Source of the DNA: Ancylobacter aquaticus
Lineage (GTDB): Bacteria; Pseudomonadota; Alphaproteobacteria; Rhizobiales; Xanthobacteraceae
DNA length: 64,000 nt
Reading direction: 5' to 3'
NCBI RefSeq assembly: GCF_004339465.1
Contig: NZ_SMFY01000003.1
Location: forward strand, 186,001-250,000
Made by a program: the position numbers and the translations under genes. Position 1 is the first letter of the stretch. Each line of letters starts with the position of its first letter. Of the stretch, positions 49,863 through 57,032 are shown piece by piece. A model generated the notes under the pieces. The model was given only the letters and a program-made list of their open reading frames with translations. It was not told where the DNA came from and searched no databases.

Positions 49863-51002
49863 GTGCTGCTTTCCTTCTTCATGATGCCGCTTCATTCGGT
49901 AAACAGGCACTATCCCACCGCCCTGGCCGAGGACATCGAGGCGTTCAAGCTGGCGGACGAACTGGGCTTCGAGGAAGCGTGGATCGGCGAGCACTATTCG
50001 GCGGAGATCGAGCAGATTTCCTCGCCGCTGATGTTCCTGGCGCACATGGCGCCGCAGACCAAGCGCATCAAGCTGGGCACCGGCGTGCTGCCGCTGCCGC
50101 TCTACCATCCGGTGATGGCCGCGTCTCACATTGCGCTGCTGGACCACCTCGCCCCCGGCCGCCTGCTGCTGGGCATCGGCACCGGCGGCCTCGGCTCGGA
50201 CTTCGAGGTGTTCGGCACGGAGGACGCGGACCGCAACGCGATGATGCTCGATTCCATCGCCATCATGAAGAAGATCTGGTCCTCCGATCCGCCCTATGAC
50301 ATCGAAGGCAAGTTCTGGAACGTGAAGCTCTCCAAGAGCTACTGGCCGGACCTTGGCGTCGGCATCCTCCCGAAGACGCTGACCAAGCCCCACCCGCCGC
50401 TCGCCGTCTCGGTGTCGAGCCCCAATTCCGGATCCATGCGCGTCGCCGCCCGCAACGACTTCATGCCGATCTCGGCCAATTTCGTCGCCTCCTGGGTGGT
50501 GAAGACCCATTGGGAAACCTATTGCGACGAACTCGGCAAGCTCGGCAAGACGCCGGACGGCACCAAGTGGCGCGTCGCCCGTTCCATCCATGTCGCCGAC
50601 ACGGACGCGGAGGCCGAGCGCGTGGTGAAGAAGGCCGGCGGCGCCTATGATTGGTACTATGACTACATGTTCCAGGTGTATCAGCGCATGGGCGCGGCGG
50701 CGCTGCTCGCCCCCTTCCGCGACACCGATCCCGCCACCATCACGCCGCAGATGGTGCGCGACAATTTCGTGATCTATGGCAGCCCGGAGACGGTGGCGCG
50801 CAAGATCCTCGAACTGCGCGAGGAGGTTGGCCCGTTCGGCACGCTGATGATGACCTCGCATGAATGGGAGGACAAACCCGCCATGCGCCGCTCGATGGAA
50901 CTGCTTGCCACGCGCGTGATGCCCATCGTCAATGCGGCACTGGGCGAGGCGGGGCTCGGGGAGGCGGGACTGGCTGAAGATCTGCCGGCGATCGCGGTCT
51001 GA
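49863..51002 (+). CDS. LLM-class flavin-dependent monooxygenase
   Basis: A 379-residue luciferase-like (TIM-barrel) monooxygenase. The N-terminal FFMMPLHSVNRHYPTALAEDIEAFKLADELGFEEAWIGEHYSAE, then KLGTGVLPLPLYHPVMAASHIALLDHLAPGRLLLGIGTGGLGSDFEVFG, are hallmark segments. It is closest in style to limonene-monooxygenase-like enzymes. It needs reduced FMN, which the sigma-54-linked flavin reductase could provide. The GTG start is supported by AGGGAGA 5-6 bases upstream and by the promoter position. A lactone-oxidase-like flavoprotein gene follows after 19 bases. The substrate is unknown. Confidence 0.88.
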   Translation: MLLSFFMMPLHSVNRHYPTALAEDIEAFKLADELGFEEAWIGEHYSAEIEQISSPLMFLAHMAPQTKRIKLGTGVLPLPLYHPVMAASHIALLDHLAPGRLLLGIGTGGLGSDFEVFGTEDADRNAMMLDSIAIMKKIWSSDPPYDIEGKFWNVKLSKSYWPDLGVGILPKTLTKPHPPLAVSVSSPNSGSMRVAARNDFMPISANFVASWVVKTHWETYCDELGKLGKTPDGTKWRVARSIHVADTDAEAERVVKKAGGAYDWYYDYMFQVYQRMGAAALLAPFRDTDPATITPQMVRDNFVIYGSPETVARKILELREEVGPFGTLMMTSHEWEDKPAMRRSMELLATRVMPIVNAALGEAGLGEAGLAEDLPAIAV

Positions 51003-51021
51003 GCGCGGGAGAGGAAACAAG

Positions 51022-52290
51022 ATGTCGAGCGTCGACACGGCCGGGCTGCTGGAGCCCGGGAAACTCTGGTGGAACTGGTTCGGCGAGCAGTATTTCGTGC
51101 CGCGCTACACCGCCCGCCCCACTAGCGAGGAAGAGGTGTGCGCCATCGTGCGCGAGGCGCGCAGGCTCGGCCTGCCGCTCCGCGCCAGCGGGGCCGGTCA
51201 TTCCAACCCGGCCGTCGTGCCGACGCCGGGCGTGCATGTCGACTTCGACGCCTTCAACCAGGTCGTCTCGGTGGACAGGGAGAAGCTGCAGGTCACGGTG
51301 CGGCCGGGGATGCGCGTCAGCGCGCTGACGAAGTATCTGCGCGAACAGGGCATGTCGCTCAACAACCAGGGCGACATCGACCGGCAGGCGATCGTCGGTG
51401 CGCTGATGACCGGCACCCACGGCGCTGGCAAGACGCTGGCCTGCATGTCGACCCAGCTCATCGGCGCCCGCATCGTCACGGCGGAGGGCGAACTGCGCGA
51501 CCTCTCCGCCGCCGATGGCGAACTGTTCAAGGCGTTCCGCACCTCCATCGGCATGTTCGGCCTCGTCGTGTCGGTGACGCTGCAGGCGGTGCCGTCCTAC
51601 AACATCCACAAGCGCTCGTGGAACACCGACACCGAGGACTGCATCGCCAATCTGCATGAGCTGCTGGATGCCAACCGGACCTTCTGGTTCTTCTGGCTGC
51701 CGCGCCGCGAATCGGCCGATCTCTACGAATTGCCGGGCGGGGCCGTGCCCTCGAAGGCGACGCGGGACTACGATTTCTGCCACATGCGGACCTACAACCC
51801 CGTGCCGGTGGCCGATCCTGCGCCCACGCTGGGGCCGGGGGAGGAATTCGACCATTCCTCCATCATCTACCCCAATGACTACGTGCCGAATTTCCGCGAG
51901 ATCGAATACGCCGTGCCCTTCGGCCGCTTCGAGGAAGCCTTCGGCGAGGTGCGGCACATGTTCCAGACCAAGTACCCGGAGGCCATCTACCCCGTCGAAT
52001 GCCGGGCGGTGAAGGGCGACGACACCTATCTCTCGGCCTATTCCGAGCGCGATGGCTATGCGCTGTCCATTTCCGGCCCGCTGGAGGAGGCGAGCTGGGC
52101 CATGCTGCGCGACGCCGATGCCATTCTCGACCGCTATGACGCGCGCCCCCACTGGGGCAAGCATCATTTCATGACGCCGGAGCGGCTGGAGCGCATCTAC
52201 CCGAAATACGACGCCTTCAAGCGCCTGCGCCGGGAGATGGACCCGGACGGGGTCTTCCTCAACGACCATCTGCGCATGCTCTTCGCCTGA
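51022..52290 (+). CDS. FAD-linked oxidase of the aldonolactone oxidase family (VAO fold)
   Basis: A 422-residue flavoprotein. The N-terminal PCMH FAD-binding domain (about 20-190) has PTSEEEVCAIVREARRLGLPLRASGAGHSNPAVVPTPGVHVDF and QAIVGALMTGTHGAGK. The C-terminal D-arabinono-lactone oxidase-like domain ends HWGKHHFMTPERLERIYPKYDAFKRLRREMDPDGVFLNDHLRMLF. Family members oxidise sugar lactones, alditols or other alcohols with O2. A GAGAGGAAA site precedes the ATG. It shares a transcript with the LLM monooxygenase, and a strong terminator follows immediately. The substrate may be the hydroxylated product of that enzyme (inference). Confidence 0.88.
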   Translation: MSSVDTAGLLEPGKLWWNWFGEQYFVPRYTARPTSEEEVCAIVREARRLGLPLRASGAGHSNPAVVPTPGVHVDFDAFNQVVSVDREKLQVTVRPGMRVSALTKYLREQGMSLNNQGDIDRQAIVGALMTGTHGAGKTLACMSTQLIGARIVTAEGELRDLSAADGELFKAFRTSIGMFGLVVSVTLQAVPSYNIHKRSWNTDTEDCIANLHELLDANRTFWFFWLPRRESADLYELPGGAVPSKATRDYDFCHMRTYNPVPVADPAPTLGPGEEFDHSSIIYPNDYVPNFREIEYAVPFGRFEEAFGEVRHMFQTKYPEAIYPVECRAVKGDDTYLSAYSERDGYALSISGPLEEASWAMLRDADAILDRYDARPHWGKHHFMTPERLERIYPKYDAFKRLRREMDPDGVFLNDHLRMLFA

Positions 52291-52296
52291 GCGAGG

Positions 52297-52321
52297 GGGC
52301 CGGCATTGCCGGCCCTTTTTC
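52297..52321 (+). terminator. Rho-independent terminator of the LLM/oxidase operon
   Basis: An 8-bp GC hairpin (GGGCCGGC-ATT-GCCGGCCC) followed directly by TTTTT, 7 bases after the oxidase stop. It separates the catabolic operon from the regulator gene. Confidence 0.9.
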
Positions 52322-52350
52322 GTTTGTGTCGCGAAGGAGGAGGAAGCGGG

Positions 52351-52380
52351 TTGACGATTAAACTTTGTGCTGCGCACAAT
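52351..52380 (+). promoter_or_regulatory. Sigma-70-like promoter with overlapping dyad for the sigma-54 activator gene
   Basis: TTGACG (52351-52356) and CACAAT (52375-52380) are spaced by 18 bases, about 46 bases upstream of the activator start. The perfect dyad TTGTGC-TGC-GCACAA (52365-52379) covers the spacer and -10 region. It differs from the TGTCTC-type sites, so another regulator, or autoregulation through a distinct site, is possible. Confidence 0.5.
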
Positions 52381-52425
52381 TTAAGCGAGGGCTTGTCAAG
52401 CGGGGGCTCGGAACCGGAGGCCGCG

Positions 52426-54492
52426 ATGCTGGATCTGCGCAGCCATGTCGCGCGCATCGTCACGAGCGCGAACCAGCTTGCGCCTGCCGCCGGCGATTTC
52501 AACGTGCCCCGCGCCGCCGATTCCATGGCCGCCTCGTGGCGGCGCTGCATGGATGGCTACAGCTTCGATCCCGGCGCCAAGTTCCGTATCGAGGCGGTGA
52601 GCGATGCCGAGCTGAGGCGGCAATGCGAGGCCAATGATGAGCTGATCCACTATGCCCGCCCGGAGATCGACGCTCTGTTCGGGGCGGTCTCGGTGTCCGG
52701 CTTCTCCATCAGCCTCGGCAATGTCGACGGCTACATCATCACCGAGCGCGCCAATTACCATCCCGACTTCTACAGCGAGGTCGAGCGGCCGGGCACCGCC
52801 TGGGCCGAGCCCTCCGCCGGCACCAACGCCATCGGCACCTGCCTGGTCGAGCGCCGCCCGGTGGGCGTGCTCACCAATGATCATTTCTTCTACGAATTCT
52901 CCGCGCTTTCCTGTGCCAGCGCGCCGTTGTTCGGGCCGGATGCCGAGCTGATCGGCGCCATCAACATCTCGATCCGCAATCCCGAATTGCAGCGCGAGAC
53001 GTTGAAAGTGGTGCTGGGCCTGTCCTCCAGCCTCGCCGACCGCATCGGCGAGCGCATGTTCCGCCAGGCCTTCCGCCGCTGCTTCATCCTGAAATTCGCC
53101 ATCGGCGCCGTCGACCACGGGCTGATCGCGGTGGATGGCGACTTCCAGCTTGTCGGCCTCAACCACGCCGCCCGCGACATGCTGCGCGACCGCATCCAGC
53201 TTGCCCGCGTGCGCAGCCTGTGGGCGGTGTTCGAGCGCGACCATCGCCTTGCCGACCTGTCCCGCCTCGGCGGCACCGAGCTGACGCTGCACCTGCAAAA
53301 GGGCGGCGACGCCATCTCGGTCTCGCTCAGCGGGCCGCTTGAAGCGCCCGCGCGTGGCGCCAGCGCCGGGTCTCGCCCCGCCGCCACGCCCTTCGCCGCC
53401 GCACCGCCGGCGGGCGAGGCCCGCCCCCGCCCGGCGGCCGCTCCCGCAGCGGCGGCTCTCCCGCCCCGCGCGGCGCCGCGCGTGCTTACCCTTGATGACT
53501 GCGCCGGCAGCGATGCGCGCATGGCGGCCAATGTCCGGCTGGTGCGGCGCGTGCTCGGCGGTTCGCTGCCCATCCTGCTGCTCGGCGAGACCGGAGTGGG
53601 CAAGGACGCGTTCGCCCGCGCCATCCATGAGGAAAGCCCGCGCCGCGCTGCGCCCTTCGTCGCCTTCAACTGCGCCTCGGTGCCGGACACGCTGATCGAC
53701 AGCGAACTGTTCGGCTATGGCAGCGGCGCCTTCACCGGCGCCCGGCGCGAGGGCAATGCCGGCCGGCTGGTGGAGGCCGATGGCGGCACGCTGTTTCTCG
53801 ACGAGATTGGCGACATGCCGGTGAGCCAGCAGACGCGGCTGCTGCATGTGCTCGAATCCGGCGAGGTCACGCCGTTGGGCGCCGGCAAGCCGCGCCGGGT
53901 CGATCTCCAGGTGATTGCCGCCACCAACCAGAATCTGGAAGCCCAGGTCGCCCGCGGCCAGTTCCGGCAGGATTTGTATTACCGGCTCGCCGGCGCGGTG
54001 ATCGACATTCCCGCGCTGCGCGCGCGCACCGACCGCCGGGCGCTGATCGAGAAGGTGCTGTCCGGCCTCGATGCCGGGCGCGGGCTCACCCTGTCGCCGG
54101 AAGCGCTGGCGTTGCTCATGGCCCATGACTGGCCGGGCAATGTGCGCGAGCTGCGCCACGCGCTCAACCGTGCCGTCCATGTCTGCGAGGGCACGGTGCT
54201 CGGCTGCGAGGACATCGCCATCCGCCCGGCTTTTCCGGCGGCGGGCATGGCCATTGGCGGGTGGCCGGTGGCCGGTGGCGTCGAGGCGCCGGCGGGGGAG
54301 GGCGGCATCGCCGAGGCGCAGGCCTCTGCCGACGCCGGCAGTGCCCGCCATGCCATCGCCTCGGCCGAGCGCGAGGCCATCGTCGCCACGCTGGCGCGCT
54401 GCGGCGGCAATGTGAAAGCGGCCGCCGCCGCGCTGCAGCTGAGCCGCGCCACGCTGTACCGCAAGCTGCAGCGCTACGGTATCTCCACCTGA
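52426..54492 (+). CDS. Sigma-54-dependent transcriptional activator (AcoR-like, GAF + AAA+ + Fis HTH)
   Basis: A 688-residue bacterial enhancer-binding protein. The N-terminal part (about 15-200) starts MAASWRRCMDGYSFDP and contains a GAF-like sensor with EPSAGTNAIGTCLVERRPVGVLTNDHFF, as in acetoin-type activators. A Pro/Ala-rich linker (about 304-352) leads to the AAA+ domain: Walker A GETGVGKD from residue 387, the sigma-54 contact loop GAFTGA at 434-439, and Walker B GGTLFLDEIGDMP. The Fis-type HTH is at the C-terminus (GNVKAAAAALQLSRATLYRKLQRYGI). All activator motifs are intact. The ATG at 52426 follows GGAGG. It most likely controls the surrounding sigma-54 promoters in response to the island's substrate. 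Confidence 0.95.
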   Translation: MLDLRSHVARIVTSANQLAPAAGDFNVPRAADSMAASWRRCMDGYSFDPGAKFRIEAVSDAELRRQCEANDELIHYARPEIDALFGAVSVSGFSISLGNVDGYIITERANYHPDFYSEVERPGTAWAEPSAGTNAIGTCLVERRPVGVLTNDHFFYEFSALSCASAPLFGPDAELIGAINISIRNPELQRETLKVVLGLSSSLADRIGERMFRQAFRRCFILKFAIGAVDHGLIAVDGDFQLVGLNHAARDMLRDRIQLARVRSLWAVFERDHRLADLSRLGGTELTLHLQKGGDAISVSLSGPLEAPARGASAGSRPAATPFAAAPPAGEARPRPAAAPAAAALPPRAAPRVLTLDDCAGSDARMAANVRLVRRVLGGSLPILLLGETGVGKDAFARAIHEESPRRAAPFVAFNCASVPDTLIDSELFGYGSGAFTGARREGNAGRLVEADGGTLFLDEIGDMPVSQQTRLLHVLESGEVTPLGAGKPRRVDLQVIAATNQNLEAQVARGQFRQDLYYRLAGAVIDIPALRARTDRRALIEKVLSGLDAGRGLTLSPEALALLMAHDWPGNVRELRHALNRAVHVCEGTVLGCEDIAIRPAFPAAGMAIGGWPVAGGVEAPAGEGGIAEAQASADAGSARHAIASAEREAIVATLARCGGNVKAAAAALQLSRATLYRKLQRYGIST

Positions 54493-54577
54493 CGCTCTCC
54501 CGCCTCGCCCGCGCCCGTTGTCGCGCCCCTGCGACGGGGGCGCTCATCCTTGAAACAGCGTCGCCTTCGCGCGATCC

Positions 54578-54612
54578 TGTCTCACGGTTGCGCCGCGCTG
54601 CGACACTGTCGC
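54578..54612. promoter_or_regulatory. Upstream activator region of the polyamine-type ABC operon
   Basis: TGTCTCA (54578-54584), then TGCGACA and TGTCGC forming the dyad GCGACA-C-TGTCGC (54600-54612). It lies about 130-165 bases upstream of the sigma-54 promoter. The core GCGCCGCGCTGCGACA matches the site at 44341-44352 and flanks, which suggests one activator for both. Confidence 0.65.
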
Positions 54613-54741
54613 GATAATGAGTGGTATTTCGGCCCGATACTCCAGCACTACACGTGAAAGAGACTGATCTACTCTTCGAGTCATCGGCAACAGTCGGACG
54701 AGATTGCTGAAATCAACTTAGAAAATCGACACAAACCCGGG

Positions 54742-54756
54742 TGGCACGAGAGTTGC
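54742..54756 (+). promoter_or_regulatory. Sigma-54 promoter of the polyamine-type ABC operon
   Basis: TGGCACGAGAGTTGC is an exact -24/-12 match, 44 bases before the ATG at 54800. It would drive the binding protein, ATPase and fused permease genes. The 307-base gap upstream otherwise holds only the activator region and AT-rich sequence. Confidence 0.9.
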
Positions 54757-54799
54757 CGAACCGGGTGTCGGCCAGAAAGGCCGAACACAGGGGAAAAAA

Positions 54800-55903
54800 A
54801 TGACCTTCCATACTGGAGATTGGGCGCCTTCGCGGCGCAGCGTCATGAAGGGCATGGGCGCGGCCGCCGCCACGCTGGCCGCCCCCGGCGTTCTGCGCCG
54901 GGCCTATGCGCAGGAGCCGATCGTGCTGCTGACCTGGGAAACCTATCACGATCCCGCTTGGTGCAAGGAATGGAGCGAGGCCAATGGCGTCGAGGTGAAG
55001 CCGGTCACCATCGGCTCGGTCGACGAGCTGTTCTCGCAGCCCTTCTCCGGGGCGGTGCAGCCGGACGTCATGTATATCGAGACCGGCTCGCTGCCGCGCT
55101 TCAAGGAAGCCGGGCTTATCGTGCCGTTCGACACCGCCAAGGTGCCGAACATCGCGAACATCACCCCCAATCTCGCCTGGAAGAAATACACCGATGTCGG
55201 CGGCGAGGTGGTTGCCGTGCCCTACAATTGGGGCACCCAGCCGCTGATGTACAATGCCGACGCGATGTCCACGCCGGACAGCTGGAAGGCGCTGTGGGAC
55301 GAGAAATACCGGGGCAAGGTCAACATCTTCGACGACTGCACCATCTGCTTTCCGATGATCGCGCTCTCGGTCGGTGCCAAGGACCCGTTCAATCTCACGG
55401 ACGCGGATTTCGCCGCCTGCGAGGAAGCGCTGCGCGCGCTGCGCCCGCAGATCCGCACCATCGCCCGCGGCTTCGACGATGCCGTCACCATCTATGCCGC
55501 CGGCGAGGCCGTCATCGGCTATTGCCAAAACATCGCGGTCGTCACCTCGCTGCAGGACAAGGGCAAGAACTTCGCCTATTCGCTGCCGAAGGAGGGCACC
55601 CCCACCTGGATCGACTGCACCGGCGTCTCCAAGAAGGGCGACCGCGACATCGTCTACAAGTTCATCAACGACAATCTCTCCACCAAGTGGCAGGCCCGGT
55701 TCATCGAGGCCTCGACCAATAACGGCGTGCTCGACCTCAGCGAGGCCAAGGCCGGCGGCGTGAGCGAGGCGACGCTCAAGCGCACCAACATTCCCGATTC
55801 GCAGGCCGGCGATTTCTGGGAAAAGCTGGTGATCCTGCAGAAGCCGGAAGATTTCGAGCGGCGGCTGCAGATCTGGAACGACTTCAAGGCCGGCACGCTC
55901 TGA
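54800..55903 (+). CDS. Polyamine-type ABC transporter periplasmic binding protein
   Basis: A 367-residue extracellular solute-binding protein of the PotD/PotF-like group. It has a Tat signal peptide (SRRSVMKGMGAAAATLAAPGVLRRAYAQ). Mature segments include IVLLTWETYHDPAWCKEWSEANGVEVKPVTIGS, PDVMYIETGSLPRFKEAGLIVPFD, VPYNWGTQPLMYN and YCQNIAVVTSLQDKGKNFAYSLPKEGTPTWIDCTGVSKK. An acidic pocket is expected for a cationic amine ligand. GGGGAAAAAA precedes the ATG. With the DadA-like oxidase, RidA-like protein and ALDH, an amine substrate is plausible. Confidence 0.9.
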   Translation: MTFHTGDWAPSRRSVMKGMGAAAATLAAPGVLRRAYAQEPIVLLTWETYHDPAWCKEWSEANGVEVKPVTIGSVDELFSQPFSGAVQPDVMYIETGSLPRFKEAGLIVPFDTAKVPNIANITPNLAWKKYTDVGGEVVAVPYNWGTQPLMYNADAMSTPDSWKALWDEKYRGKVNIFDDCTICFPMIALSVGAKDPFNLTDADFAACEEALRALRPQIRTIARGFDDAVTIYAAGEAVIGYCQNIAVVTSLQDKGKNFAYSLPKEGTPTWIDCTGVSKKGDRDIVYKFINDNLSTKWQARFIEASTNNGVLDLSEAKAGGVSEATLKRTNIPDSQAGDFWEKLVILQKPEDFERRLQIWNDFKAGTL

Positions 55904-55940
55904 TGCGCGCCTGCTGACCTTGCAACTCGGAGCACGAGAG

Positions 55941-57032
55941 ATGGCGAAGACTTCGCAGGCGATCCTGGCGCTCGCCGGCATCGACAAAACCTATGACGGC
56001 GCGGTCCGGCCGGCGCTTGACCGGATTTCCCTCACCGTGGCGCCCGGCGAGTTCTTCTCCATCCTCGGGCCGAGCGGCTCGGGAAAGACCACGCTGCTGC
56101 GCATGATCGCCGGTTTCGAGCGGCCCGATGTCGGGCGCGTGCTCATGGACGGCGCGGACATCACCGATGTCCCGCCGTTCCGCCGCGACGTGCGTACCGT
56201 GTTCCAGTCCTATGCGCTTTTCCCGCATATGAGCGTGCTGGAAAACGTCGCCTATCCCCTGCGCATGGCCGGCGCGCGCAAGGCCGAGCGTCTCGCCAAG
56301 GCGCGCGACTGCCTCGCGCTCGTCAGCATGGGCGATTTCGCCGCCCGGCTGCCGCACCAGCTTTCCGGCGGCCAGCGCCAGCGCGTGGCTCTCGCCCGCG
56401 CCATTGTCTGCCGGCCGCGCGTGCTGCTGCTCGACGAGCCGCTCGGCGCGCTCGACCTGCGGCTGCGCCAGCAGATGCAGCACATGCTGGTCTCGCTGCA
56501 GCGCGAGCTCGGCATCGCCTTCGTCTATGTCACCCACGACCAGGGCGAGGCGCTGTCCATGTCCGACCGGGTGGCTGTCATGAGCGAGGGGCGGATCGCC
56601 CAGCTTGGCACGCCGCGCGAGATCTATTTCGACCCGGCGTCCGAATTCGTCGCCCAGTTCGTCGGCCGCTCCAACCTGCTGCCGATCGAGGGTGCGCCCC
56701 ATGAGGGAAGTCTCACCGCGCTTCTGGGGGGGCGGGCGCTGCCCGGGGTCATGGTGCCGCGCTCCGGCCCGGCGCGGATGGCGATCCGCTTTGAATGCGT
56801 GCGCCTTGCCGATGCCGCCGCCCCCGCCGACCCGACGGGCGGCGAGGCCTGCATGCTCGACGGCACGGTGGAGGATGTGCTGTTCCTCGGCAATGCTCTG
56901 GAGGTAAATGTGCGCTGCGGCGACCACAATATCATCGCCGCCGTGCCCACCATGGGCGGCGAGGGCTTCGTCCCTGGCCGCCCGGTGCGGGTGCTGTTCG
57001 ACCCCGGCCAGGCGACGGTGTTCCATGGCTGA
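55941..57032 (+). CDS. Polyamine-type ABC transporter ATP-binding protein (PotA-like)
   Basis: A 363-residue ABC ATPase with C-terminal TOBE domain. It has Walker A GPSGSGKTT near residue 43, Q-loop VFQSYALFPHMSVLENVAYPL, signature LSGGQRQRVALARAI and Walker B VLLLDEPLGALDLRLR, then the TOBE region around 280-363. The start at 55941 has GGAGCACGAG upstream. The stop lies inside the permease gene (8-base overlap at 57025-57032). It energises import together with the fused permease. Confidence 0.93.
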   Translation: MAKTSQAILALAGIDKTYDGAVRPALDRISLTVAPGEFFSILGPSGSGKTTLLRMIAGFERPDVGRVLMDGADITDVPPFRRDVRTVFQSYALFPHMSVLENVAYPLRMAGARKAERLAKARDCLALVSMGDFAARLPHQLSGGQRQRVALARAIVCRPRVLLLDEPLGALDLRLRQQMQHMLVSLQRELGIAFVYVTHDQGEALSMSDRVAVMSEGRIAQLGTPREIYFDPASEFVAQFVGRSNLLPIEGAPHEGSLTALLGGRALPGVMVPRSGPARMAIRFECVRLADAAAPADPTGGEACMLDGTVEDVLFLGNALEVNVRCGDHNIIAAVPTMGGEGFVPGRPVRVLFDPGQATVFHG

